From Actinomycetospora soli (GTDB taxonomy: Bacteria; Actinomycetota; Actinomycetes; Mycobacteriales; Pseudonocardiaceae), in contig NZ_JAJNDA010000010.1 in assembly GCF_021026295.1 (NCBI RefSeq), positions 124,001-188,000 of the forward strand: DNA of 64,000 nt. The letters are read 5' to 3'. A program made the position numbers and the translations under genes. Positions 35,132 through 46,859 of this stretch are shown here, in pieces (position 1 is the first letter of the stretch; each line of letters starts with the position of its first letter). The notes under the pieces are model-generated. The model did not search any database. It was not told where the DNA came from and worked only from the letters and a program-made list of their open reading frames with translations.

Positions 35132-35908
35132 TCAGGCGTCGAGCAGCCGCGCCAGGGCCGCCGGGGCCTCGGACGGGTCGGCCATCGTCTCCACCCGCGC
35201 CCCGACCGCCTCGGCCAACGCCATCGCGTCCGACGCGTCGTCGGCCGGCGCGAGGATGAGCAGCTCGTCCAGGGACGCGGCGAGGGGCACCGGGTCCTGG
35301 TCGTCGGTCGCCCGGCAGTCCGACAGCAGCACGGTGACCCGCCGCGAGGAGCGGGCCGCCACGAGCTGGTCGGCCGCCGACCGCATGGCGGCCGACAGTC
35401 CGGTCACCCCGTGGCCGCGCAGCGCCAGGAGCTGGTCGACGAGCGTCTCCGGCGGCGTCGGCTGGTGCAGCCCGCGCTGCACCGTGGCCTGCCGCTCGAA
35501 GGACACGACGGCGAACTCCTCGGGCGCCCGCCACGAGCACGCGGCCGCGGTGAGCGCCGCGGCCGCGAGCCGGCCGCCCGTCATCGACCCGGAGGTGTCG
35601 ACGAGCAGGCACACCGCGATGCCGGGCTGCGCCCAGTCGATCGCGTAGAGGTCCTCGAGGTGGGCCGGCATGTCCGCCGCCCGCGCCTCGACCAGTGCCT
35701 CCATCGACGCGTCCACGTCGATGTCGCCGCCCCGGTCGGCCGGGCGGAGCCGGAGCTTCGAGGAGCCCCGGGCCCGCGACGGCCCGACCTTCGAGCGTTC
35801 GAGCAGGATCGTGCCCGCCAGCCGGCGCGCCTTCTCCCGCAGCGACTCGTCGGTCGCCTTCGTCATGTCGACGACGAGTTCCATCGCCGCGCCCGGGTCC
35901 TCGCCCAT
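35132..35908 (-). CDS. VWA-domain protein (CoxE/BchD-like), start uncertain
   Basis: A von Willebrand A protein with the metal-ion-adhesion motif in LLVDTSGSM and a later SDCRATDD. It pairs with the MoxR ATPase upstream, the usual chaperone-like pair for metalloenzyme maturation or stress. The only canonical start is the ATG at 35908, but the frame stays open for 57 more codons (to 36079) and reads like family protein (RRHEDFESVSPQVGEIDQ). No ATG, GTG or TTG exists there. The start may be non-canonical, or reached by a frameshift from the MoxR gene. Confidence 0.82.
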   Translation of the reverse strand: MGEDPGAAMELVVDMTKATDESLREKARRLAGTILLERSKVGPSRARGSSKLRLRPADRGGDIDVDASMEALVEARAADMPAHLEDLYAIDWAQPGIAVCLLVDTSGSMTGGRLAAAALTAAACSWRAPEEFAVVSFERQATVQRGLHQPTPPETLVDQLLALRGHGVTGLSAAMRSAADQLVAARSSRRVTVLLSDCRATDDQDPVPLAASLDELLILAPADDASDAMALAEAVGARVETMADPSEAPAALARLLDA

Positions 35909-36033
35909 CAGCGCGTCGAAGGCCTCCTGGTCGATCTCCCCGACCTGCGGGGAGACCGACTCGAAGTCCTCGTGCCGCCGCGCGAGGTCCGAGCGCGACG
36001 TCTTCGGCGCCGCCTTCTGCCGGGACGGCTTGT

Positions 36034-36954
36034 CTACCCCGCTGCCCGCGCCGGGCGGGCTCTGGCTCCCCCCGACGCATCATCGTCCCCGGAGGAGTCG
36101 GGGTCGGACTCGGACGGCTCCCGCCCGAAGACCGACTCGTACAGCTCGCGGATGACCTCCTCGGGCGTCCGCCGGGCCGACTCGATGACCTTGATCCGCC
36201 CGGACAGGGCGACGGTGGCGGCGTCGAGCCCGACCCGCCAGTCGTCGACCGCCCGGTCCCGGGCCGCGGCCAGCGACACCGTGACCCGCGCGAGGTCGAT
36301 GGCGCCGCGGACCGACGAGCCGGTGCGCAGGTCCTTGTGGTCCCGCGTGCGGCGGACCAGGTCGACGGCCTTCTCGCGCCAGCCGTCGGGGGTCACCGGG
36401 GCCCGGCCCGCCACGATCTGCGTCTCGTCCGCCGCGGACTGGTAGCCCATGGCGATCCGGCAGGTGCGGTCGTGCAGGGCCGCGGAGATCCGGGCGGTGC
36501 CGACCGCGTCGTACGGGTTCATCGCCGCGACCATGCGGAAGCCGGGTTCCGCGGCGATGCGCCCGAGCCGGGGGACGTGCAGCTCGCCCTCGCTCATCAC
36601 CGTGATGAGGACGTTGAGGGTCTCCTCGGGGACGCGGTTGAGCTCCTCGATGTAGAGCAGCCCGCCCTCGCGCAGCGCCGAGACCAACGGCCCGTCGACG
36701 AAGATCTCCTCGACGTAGCCGTCGGCCAGCACGCGGGCCGGGTCGAAGTGCCCGACCAGCCGTGCCGGCGTCAGCTCGGCGTTCCCCTCGACGAAGTGGA
36801 AGCCGATGCTGCGGGAGTGCGCGACCCCGCGCAGCAGGGTCGACTTCCCGGTGCCCGGCGGGCCCTCGAGGACGACATGGGTACCGCCGTCGAGCGCGGC
36901 CTGGAGGAGTTCGGTCTCCCGGCCGCGTCCGACGGTGGCGACGGTGTCCGCCAA
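36034..36954 (-). CDS. MoxR-family AAA+ ATPase
   Basis: A 306-residue AAA+ ATPase. Walker A is GPPGTGKST, Walker B LLYIEELNR, and the sensor region is VAAMNPYD. MoxR ATPases work with VWA partners in metal-cofactor insertion or protein remodelling. The start is taken as the TTG at 36954 after CGGAG; the ribosome site is a little far. The acidic C-terminal tail (SESDPDSSGDDD) is unusual. The TAG stop at 36034 lies inside the open reading frame of the VWA protein. Confidence 0.9.
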   Translation of the reverse strand: MADTVATVGRGRETELLQAALDGGTHVVLEGPPGTGKSTLLRGVAHSRSIGFHFVEGNAELTPARLVGHFDPARVLADGYVEEIFVDGPLVSALREGGLLYIEELNRVPEETLNVLITVMSEGELHVPRLGRIAAEPGFRMVAAMNPYDAVGTARISAALHDRTCRIAMGYQSAADETQIVAGRAPVTPDGWREKAVDLVRRTRDHKDLRTGSSVRGAIDLARVTVSLAAARDRAVDDWRVGLDAATVALSGRIKVIESARRTPEEVIRELYESVFGREPSESDPDSSGDDDASGGARARPARAAG

Positions 36955-36988
36955 CGCGCTCGTACTCCGTTCCTGGGGCTCGGGGCCC

Positions 36989-38107
36989 TCAGTGCTCGTG
37001 GATCAGGACACCGCGGACGTTGTCGCCGTTGAGCAGGGCGTCGTAGCCCTCGTTGACCTGCTCCAGCGTGTACGTCTTCGTGATGAGCTCGTCGAGCTTG
37101 ATGTCCCCGCTCTGGTACATGCCGAGGATCTTCGGGATGTCCGTGGTCGGGTTGCAGTCGCCGAAGAGCGTGCCCTTCACCGTCTTCTTGAACAGGGTCA
37201 TGATCGAGCCCGGCAGCTGCACGTTCGTCTCGGTCAGCTTGTTCAGGCCGGTCAGGACGACGGTGCCGCCCTTGCCGATCGCGTCGAACGCGCCGGTGAC
37301 GATCTCCTGCGTGACCAGGCCCGCCGTCACGACGGCCTTGTCCGCGCCGTTGCCGTTGGTCATCTGGCGGGCGAGGTCGGCGGCCTCCTCGATGGAGCCG
37401 ACGGCGTGCGTCGCGCCGAGCTCCATGGCCTTCTCCCGCTTGTTCTCCAGCGGGTCGACGGCGATGAGGTTCTTCGCGCCCGCGAAGCGCGCGCCCTGCA
37501 CGGCGTTGATGCCGATGCCGCCCACGCCGGAGACGATGACCGTCTCACCGGGCTGCACGTCGGCCGCGTAGACCGCCGAGCCCCAGCCGGTGGGGACACC
37601 GCAGCCGACGAGCACGGCCTTCTCCAGCGGCAGCTCGTCCTCGACCTTCACCACGGAGGTCTGGCTGATCGTGCCGTACTGGCTGAACGTGCCGATCATG
37701 CACATCGCGCCGTAGTTCTTCTCCGGGCCGGGGCCGGTGAAGGGGAAGCGGCCGCTGGGGAGCTCGCCGGAGAGGATGTTCGCGCCCATGTCGCAGATGG
37801 CCTGCTGGCCGGTGGCGCACCAGCGGCAGACGCCGCAGTTGGGGATGAAGGAGCAGACGACGTGGTCGCCCGGCTTCACGCGCGTGACGCCCGCACCGAC
37901 CTCCTCGATGATGCCCGCGCCCTCGTGGCCCAGGACCATCGGCAGCCGCGCCTCGAGGTCGCCGTGGGCGATGTGCACGTCGGAGTGGCAGAGCCCGGCG
38001 TGGGTGTACCGGATGAGGACCTCGCCCTCCTCCGGGCCCGCGAGGTCGAGCTCGACGATCTCGATCGGCTTGCCGGTCTCGTAGACGACAGCAGCCTTGG
38101 TCTTCAT
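36989..38107 (-). CDS. NDMA-dependent-type zinc alcohol dehydrogenase
   Basis: A 372-residue medium-chain dehydrogenase. Catalytic-zinc residues are Cys40-His41 and His61-Glu62; four structural-zinc cysteines are at 91, 94, 97 and 105 (CGVCRWCATGQQAIC); the Rossmann motif is GVGGIG. The N-terminus matches, from memory, the NDMA-dependent group whose nicotinamide is tightly bound and which is linked to mycofactocin. No mycofactocin genes lie in the window. The ATG at 38107 follows GAGGAGG. An 18-bp palindrome lies 26 bp upstream. Confidence 0.9.
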   Translation of the reverse strand: MKTKAAVVYETGKPIEIVELDLAGPEEGEVLIRYTHAGLCHSDVHIAHGDLEARLPMVLGHEGAGIIEEVGAGVTRVKPGDHVVCSFIPNCGVCRWCATGQQAICDMGANILSGELPSGRFPFTGPGPEKNYGAMCMIGTFSQYGTISQTSVVKVEDELPLEKAVLVGCGVPTGWGSAVYAADVQPGETVIVSGVGGIGINAVQGARFAGAKNLIAVDPLENKREKAMELGATHAVGSIEEAADLARQMTNGNGADKAVVTAGLVTQEIVTGAFDAIGKGGTVVLTGLNKLTETNVQLPGSIMTLFKKTVKGTLFGDCNPTTDIPKILGMYQSGDIKLDELITKTYTLEQVNEGYDALLNGDNVRGVLIHEH

Positions 38108-38133
38108 GAACGTCCTCCTCGACGTGACGAAAC

Positions 38134-38151
38134 CATGTCGTTGACGACATG
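38134..38151. promoter_or_regulatory. Palindromic operator upstream of the alcohol dehydrogenase
   Basis: CATGTCGT-TG-ACGACATG is a perfect inverted repeat with 8-bp arms, 26 bp before the alcohol dehydrogenase ATG. The size and symmetry suit a TetR or GntR dimer. The regulator is not identified. Confidence 0.5.
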
Positions 38152-38215
38152 TGACGGAGGCGACTCTCACAGATCCGGGAGTCCCCCGCCAGTCCCGACA
38201 CCGGCTTCGATGAGC

Positions 38216-38264
38216 GTCATGCTCGTGTCACACGTCGACGACACGCGTGTCATGCCCGTGTCAG
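38216..38264 (+). promoter_or_regulatory. GlnR-like array of pentamers before the ammonium transporter
   Basis: Five pentamers recur every 11 bp: GTCAT (38216), GTCAC (38227), ACGAC (38238), GTCAT (38249) and GTCAG (38260). The 5+6 spacing is that of GlnR sites (gTnAC-n6-GaAAC) in actinobacteria, although the GaAAC half-sites are poor. An ammonium transporter is a classic GlnR target. Confidence 0.5.
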
Positions 38265-38273
38265 ACTCCGCGC

Positions 38274-39605
<1,332 letters not shown>

Positions 39606-39659
39606 GGCCGGCGGGGGACACCCCGCCGTCGACCGTGCGAAATCTGCCGATCACCGGCG

Positions 39660-39680
39660 AAACTTGATCCGTTCCAGTTT
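39660..39680. promoter_or_regulatory. Fur-like operator before furA
   Basis: A 21-bp imperfect palindrome, AAACTTGATCC-GTTCCAGTTT, pairs at 8 of 10 positions about a central C. It is the most A/T-rich spot nearby and lies 20 bp before the furA GTG, as in autoregulated mycobacterial furA-katG promoters. Confidence 0.6.
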
Positions 39681-39699
39681 GGCGGGCACACTCGGGGCC

Positions 39700-42370
<2,671 letters not shown>

Positions 42371-42381
42371 GCTCCGCTCGT

Positions 42382-42421
42382 GTGAGCACTATTGGTCGCT
42401 ATAGCGACCAATAGTGCTCAC
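42382..42421. repeat. 40-bp perfect palindrome, copy 2 of 3
   Basis: GTGAGCACTATTGGTCGC, TATA, and the exact complement: the whole 40 bp is self-complementary. It lies 11 bp after the katG stop and is probably its terminator. Its inner 10 bp differ from copies 1 and 3, but the pairing is kept. Confidence 0.85.
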
Positions 42422-42432
42422 GAGCGGGACGC

Positions 42433-42478
42433 ACGACGGCCCGGGTCGGCTGCCACGGCAGCCGGCCCGGGCCGTCGT
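42433..42478 (-). terminator. Strong hairpin at the MOSC gene end
   Basis: ACGACGGCCCGGG-T-CGGCTGCC pairs with its complement over 13 plus 8 bp with one internal mismatch and a 2-nt loop. It lies just beyond the stop of the minus-strand MOSC gene. Confidence 0.75.
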
Positions 42479-42495
42479 CGTTCCCGGGGGCCGGC

Positions 42496-43290
42496 TCAGG
42501 ACACGGTGACGGTGTCGCCGAGGGAGATCGTGCCGCCGCGGACGACCTGCGCGTAGGCGCCGGCGCAGGGCAGCACCCCGAAGCCCTCGACCTCCACGCG
42601 GTTCTCCTTCATCAGCGGCGTGATGGCCTTCGGGGCCCGCGGCAGGTCGCCGTGCTCGAGGGTCGGGACCGAGCAGCGCGGCGTCGGCAGCACGACCCGC
42701 AGCACGACCTCGCCGACCTGCACCTCCCGGCCCACCCAGCCGTTCTCCGCGAACGGCTCGCCGTCGGAGGCGATGACCAGGTTGGGCCGGTAGCGCAGGG
42801 CCTCCATCCCGAGGTGCTCGAGGGTGGCCGTGGTGACGAGGTGCACCGGGGAGTGGTCGACGAACGTGTCGCCCTCGTTGCCCTGGCTGATCTCCAGCGT
42901 CGGCGCCTCGAGGTCGGCGTCGACCCCCCGGGCGAGGACCTCCTCCGGGTCGGGCCGCTCCACCGACGAACCCGCCGGGCGGGCGGCGGACACCTCGACC
43001 GCGCGCCCGAGGTCCGCGCTGAGGACGTCGACCAGTCGCGGGTCCTCGCTGTCGATCGTCTCGCCGTCGGGGGTCGTGACCACGACGCGGTCGTCCTGCA
43101 CCGCCGCCGTGTACTGCAGCAGGCGTCGCCAGTGCCGCGGCTGCTTGGCGGTGGCGACGTAGCCCGTCGTCGGGTCGATCAGGGCCCGCCACCGGTCGCT
43201 CTCCAGGCCGGTGGCCCCGACGACCGCGCGCTCGACCTCCTGGCCGAGCATCGACTTCACGGGATAGCGGGTCAGGGTCGCGACCTGCAC
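42496..43290 (-). CDS. MOSC-domain protein (MOSC_N plus MOSC)
   Basis: A 264-residue protein. The N-terminal beta-barrel half (TRYPVKSMLGQEVERA) and the MOSC half are both present, with the conserved sulfur-carrying Cys in TPRCSVPTLEHG. Related proteins (mARC/YcbX type) bind molybdenum cofactor and reduce N-hydroxylated compounds. The GTG at 43290 follows GAGGAGAG. The gene begins 1 bp after the TsaA-like gene ends, so they form one operon with the monooxygenase upstream. Confidence 0.88.
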   Translation of the reverse strand: MQVATLTRYPVKSMLGQEVERAVVGATGLESDRWRALIDPTTGYVATAKQPRHWRRLLQYTAAVQDDRVVVTTPDGETIDSEDPRLVDVLSADLGRAVEVSAARPAGSSVERPDPEEVLARGVDADLEAPTLEISQGNEGDTFVDHSPVHLVTTATLEHLGMEALRYRPNLVIASDGEPFAENGWVGREVQVGEVVLRVVLPTPRCSVPTLEHGDLPRAPKAITPLMKENRVEVEGFGVLPCAGAYAQVVRGGTISLGDTVTVS

Positions 43291-43291
43291 G

Positions 43292-43705
43292 TCATCTCTC
43301 CTCGGGTCGGGGGTCCAGGGCGCGCTTCACGTCGACCACGGGCGTGCCGTCGACCGCCTCGAGCGCGTCGACGTGGATTCTCGTCGGCCCGGCGGTCTCC
43401 AGCACCCGCACGGTGTGCAGACCGAGCGGATTGGGCCGGGCGGGGGAGCGCGTGCTGAACACCCCCGTCGGCGGTCGGGTGGGGTCGCTGCGCGGGTGGA
43501 CGACGAGCACGTCGCGGTCGGCCTCGTGCAGCCACGTCACGACGACGAGCTCGTCACCGGCGACGACGTCGGCCGCGGCCTCGGCGACCGCCTCGTCCAA
43601 CACGAGCCACGCGTCCGGCGCGCCCTCGTCGGCCTGCTTCGGAGCGGCGTCCCGGTCGGTCAGGGACGACGAGACGTGGCCGATCGGGTGCAGTGCATAG
43701 CTCAT
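43292..43705 (-). CDS. TsaA/TrmO-like SAM-dependent methyltransferase
   Basis: A 137-residue beta-barrel protein of the TsaA (UPF0066) family. SPARPNPLGLHTVRVL and DGTPVVDVKRAL are the family signatures, and IGHVSSSLTDRDAAPKQ is the N-terminal motif. E. coli TrmO methylates threonylcarbamoyladenosine-37 of tRNA; many actinobacterial members are untested. The ATG at 43705 overlaps the monooxygenase stop by 4 bp. C-terminal substrate-recognition regions of TrmO are shorter here, so another substrate is possible. Confidence 0.82.
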   Translation of the reverse strand: MSYALHPIGHVSSSLTDRDAAPKQADEGAPDAWLVLDEAVAEAAADVVAGDELVVVTWLHEADRDVLVVHPRSDPTRPPTGVFSTRSPARPNPLGLHTVRVLETAGPTRIHVDALEAVDGTPVVDVKRALDPRPEER

Positions 43706-44772
43706 CGGACGGTGCTCCCCACGATCGCGTCGACGACGGCGGTGACCTGCTCGGGCAGGTCCAGGTACGGCAGGCGGTCGGGTCGCGCCACCACGACGTG
43801 GCGACCCGCGCCGTCGGCGATCCCGGCCAGCCGGGGCGGCCCGGCGTCGAACGCGTCGCTCACCACCAGCACGTCCAGCTCGTGGACGGCCCCGTCGGCC
43901 ATCTCGGGACCGGCCGGTCCCACCCGGGCGAGGTCGGCGAGCGCGGCGAGGATGACGTGGTCGCGGGCGAACGCCTCCAGGTAGCCGTCGTCCAGGGTCG
44001 CCGTCCCGGGCGGCCCGTCGGGGACGAGGCGCGGGTCGTCGGTACGGGCGCGCATCGCGGCCCGGTCGGCGACGACCGGGGCGGCCGGCACGGGGTCGGC
44101 GTACCGGGCCCGGTAGTCCTCCCGCTCCTGCCAGCCGTAGACCGGGTTGTCCCGGCGCACCACGTCGACCGCCTCGTCGCCCAGCACCAGCAGCGACGCC
44201 ACCCGGTCGACGATCCACGGGACGAGCTGCACGGTCGCGGGGGTCGTCCCGACGATGCCGACCCGGCGCCCGGACAGGTCGTGACCGTCCTCGGGCCAGG
44301 CGGCGGTCCGCACGACGAGGCCGGCGAAGGCACTCGTGTCGACCGCCGGTTCGACCGGGCGCCGCCCGGGACAGACGACGAGTTCGCGGGCCCGGACGGG
44401 ACCGCCGGGAGCGGTCTCGAGCCGCCACGACCCGCCGTCGGGATGGGCGGAGGTGACGCGGGTACGCAGCGAGAGCGAGCGGCGCAGGTCGAGCCGGTCG
44501 GCGGCGAAGCGGAACCAGCGCTGCACCTCGTAGCCCGCGGGGTGGCGCTCGCTCCAGCCCCAGTCGCGGTAGAGCCGCTCGTCGACCCGGTACTGGTAGT
44601 GCTCGCCGGGGGTGTCCAGATGCGAGCCCGGGTAGGCGTGCCACCACCAGGTGCCGCCGACGTTCCCGGCCGCGTCGAAGGCGTGCACCCGCAGGCCCTG
44701 CTCGCGCAGCAGGTGCAGGGCGAGCAGTCCGGAGAAGCCGGCGCCGACGACGGCCACGTCGAGGTCCATCAT
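43702..44772 (-). CDS. Baeyer-Villiger-like FAD monooxygenase
   Basis: A 356-residue flavoprotein with FAD-binding GAGFSG (residues 10-15) and GGTWWWHAYPGSHLDTPG, a recognised Baeyer-Villiger signature area. A second Rossmann motif reads GIVGTTPATVQ, where the usual GxGxSG is broken, so NADPH use is uncertain. The protein is about 100-150 residues shorter than typical BVMOs. The start is ATG at 44772 or 44769. Only 9 bp separate it from the divergent aldo/keto reductase. Confidence 0.85.
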   Translation of the reverse strand: MMDLDVAVVGAGFSGLLALHLLREQGLRVHAFDAAGNVGGTWWWHAYPGSHLDTPGEHYQYRVDERLYRDWGWSERHPAGYEVQRWFRFAADRLDLRRSLSLRTRVTSAHPDGGSWRLETAPGGPVRARELVVCPGRRPVEPAVDTSAFAGLVVRTAAWPEDGHDLSGRRVGIVGTTPATVQLVPWIVDRVASLLVLGDEAVDVVRRDNPVYGWQEREDYRARYADPVPAAPVVADRAAMRARTDDPRLVPDGPPGTATLDDGYLEAFARDHVILAALADLARVGPAGPEMADGAVHELDVLVVSDAFDAGPPRLAGIADGAGRHVVVARPDRLPYLDLPEQVTAVVDAIVGSTVR

Positions 44773-44781
44773 CGGATTCTG

Positions 44782-45561
44782 ATGGACGGCATCCCGCAGA
44801 CGACACTGAACGACGGCAGGTCGATCCCGCGATTCGGGTTCGGCGTCCACCACGTCCCGCCCGAGGGGACCGCGCGCGTGGTCGCGACGGCGCTGGAGCT
44901 GGGGTACCGGCACGTCGACACCGCGCAGGGCTACGGCAACGAGGCGCAGGTCGGGAAGGGCGTCCGGGCCTCCGGCGTGCCGCGCGAGGACGTCTGGATC
45001 ACCACCAAGCTCGACGACGGGCGGCACGGCGACCCGCGCGCGGCCCTGGCGGAGAGCCTGGACCGGCTGGGCACCGACCACGTCGACCTGTTCCTCGTCC
45101 ACCGGCCCGGCGACCGCGACGTGGACACCTGGCGGGCGATGATCGAGCTGCGCGACGACGGGTGGGCCCGCTCGATCGGGGTCTCCAACTTCTCCCGCCG
45201 CGGGGTCCGCGCCCTGATCGACGCCACGGGCGTCGTCCCGGCGGTGCACCAGATCCGGGCCAACCCGCGCACGCCGCACCGTGCGATGCAGGCCTTCCAC
45301 CGGCGGCACGGCATCGCGACCGAGGCGTGGGGCCCGTTGCGCGAGGGGCGCCTGACCACGCACCCCACGGCCCGGCGGGTCGCGGCCCGGGTCGGGGCGA
45401 CCCCGGCCCAGGTGCTGCTGCGCTGGCACCTGGACCGGGGGCTGATCGCGTTCCCGAAGAGCTCCTCGCCCGAGCGGCTGGCCGAGAACATCGGCGTGGC
45501 CGGCGTGCGGCTGGCCCCGCGGGACCTGCGGGCGATCGACCGGATGCGGCGACGGCCCTAG
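44782..45561 (+). CDS. Aldo/keto reductase
   Basis: A 259-residue NADPH-dependent reductase. Asp and Tyr of the tetrad are in HVDTAQGYGNE, Lys in TTKLDDG and His in FLVHRPGD; GVSNFSRRGV and FPKSSSPERLAENI are cofactor-binding segments. It reduces aldehydes or ketones. The ATG at 44782 is set by homology starting at IPQTTLNDG. The divergent monooxygenase begins 9 bp away. Its TAG stop shares a CTAG with the stop of the convergent P450. Confidence 0.92.
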   Translation: MDGIPQTTLNDGRSIPRFGFGVHHVPPEGTARVVATALELGYRHVDTAQGYGNEAQVGKGVRASGVPREDVWITTKLDDGRHGDPRAALAESLDRLGTDHVDLFLVHRPGDRDVDTWRAMIELRDDGWARSIGVSNFSRRGVRALIDATGVVPAVHQIRANPRTPHRAMQAFHRRHGIATEAWGPLREGRLTTHPTARRVAARVGATPAQVLLRWHLDRGLIAFPKSSSPERLAENIGVAGVRLAPRDLRAIDRMRRRP

Positions 45562-46736
45562 CCGACCGTCACCCGGAGGTGCTCGTAGCCGCGCAGCCCG
45601 TTGTTGATCATCGGGGTGCGGTCGACGACCTCGAAGCGGCTCACCCGGTCGGCGAGCCGCTCGAGCAGCGCCGACATCTCCAGCCGGGCGAGGTGCATCC
45701 CGACGCACACGTGCTCGCCGCGCCCGAACGCCAGGTGGTCCGACGGCTTGCGGGTGACGTCGAAGCGGTCGGGGTCGGGGTACTTGCGCTCGTCGCGGTT
45801 CGCCGAGCCGTAGAGGAGCGCGACGCGGCTCCCGGCCGGGAGGGCGACGCCGTCGATCTCGTGGTCCTCGGTGAGCACCCGGGTGAACTGGGGGACCGGG
45901 GTCTCGATCCGGAGCGCCTCGTTGATCGCGTGCGGGATGAGCGACCGGTCCGCCCGCACGAGCTCCCACTGGTCGGGGTGGTCGGCGAAGAGCGCGATCA
46001 TCGACGCGATCCCGAGGATCGTCGTGTCGAGGCTCGGCGTGACGTAGTCCAGCATCATCACCGGGCACTTCTCGCGCGGCATCTCCCCGCGGTCCGCGGC
46101 CTCGTAGAGGTGCGCGGCCCAGCCGTTCGGGTCGATGCGCCCGGGGACCGCGTCGTGGGCGGCGAAGTCCAGGAACTCGCCGACCTTCGGGCCGGCGTCG
46201 AGGAAGCGCTGGTTGCGGGGGCCCTGCACGTCCCAGATGGCCGCGGCCCACTCCAGCATCTTGAGCCGGTGCTCCTCGCCGAGGCCGACGAGCTGCGAGA
46301 CGACCGCCATCGGCAGGTGCTCGGCGAGGTCGGTGACGGCGTCGAAGCGGCCGGCGGCGACCACGCGGTCGACGACCCGGTCGGCCTCCTCGTTGATGGT
46401 CGGCGTGATCTCCCGCATGCGGTCCGGGCGCAGCGGTCGGCCGAGGACCGAGCGCATCATCGTGTGGTCCGGCGGGTCCGAGCACAGCGTGATGCCCTCG
46501 AGGTTCCGGTTCGTCTCCTCGTCGACGAAGACCGACTTCGCGGAGGAGAAGGTGCGCCAGTCCATGAGGGCGGCCCGCACGTCGGCGTAGCGGGGCAGGG
46601 CATAGTGCCCGTGCCGCGCCATCTCGACGACGGGGCCGGCGTCCCGGAGCTCGCGGTAGATCGGGTACGGGTCGACCCGGGCGTCGTCGGCGAACAGGTC
46701 GACGTCGCTGACCGGGATGTCACGAACGGCAGTCAC
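45558..46736 (-). CDS. Cytochrome P450
   Basis: A 392-residue soluble P450. The heme ligand is Cys344 in FGRGEHVCVGMHLARLE; ExxR is EALR; the I-helix reads TPSLDTT, where the usual Ala/Gly-Gly-x-Asp/Glu is altered. PDHTMMRSVLGRPLRPDRM is typical of the actinobacterial families. The GTG at 46736 is preferred, with a second GTG at 46757. No redox partner is adjacent. It is divergent from the Nramp-like transporter. Confidence 0.92.
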   Translation of the reverse strand: MTAVRDIPVSDVDLFADDARVDPYPIYRELRDAGPVVEMARHGHYALPRYADVRAALMDWRTFSSAKSVFVDEETNRNLEGITLCSDPPDHTMMRSVLGRPLRPDRMREITPTINEEADRVVDRVVAAGRFDAVTDLAEHLPMAVVSQLVGLGEEHRLKMLEWAAAIWDVQGPRNQRFLDAGPKVGEFLDFAAHDAVPGRIDPNGWAAHLYEAADRGEMPREKCPVMMLDYVTPSLDTTILGIASMIALFADHPDQWELVRADRSLIPHAINEALRIETPVPQFTRVLTEDHEIDGVALPAGSRVALLYGSANRDERKYPDPDRFDVTRKPSDHLAFGRGEHVCVGMHLARLEMSALLERLADRVSRFEVVDRTPMINNGLRGYEHLRVTVG

Positions 46737-46859
46737 GGCGTCATCGTGCTCGATCACCGTGACCCGGGACACCCTGCTGCCGTCGAGCGGAAACCGACGG
46801 ATGTCCTTTCCTGGACGAACCCGGCACACTGGCACCGAGCCGGCCGTCGAGGAGCAGCC

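Noticed and set aside
36989..38107. Mycofactocin locus around the NDMA-type dehydrogenase
   Set aside because: No radical SAM, precursor peptide or other mft gene is in the window.
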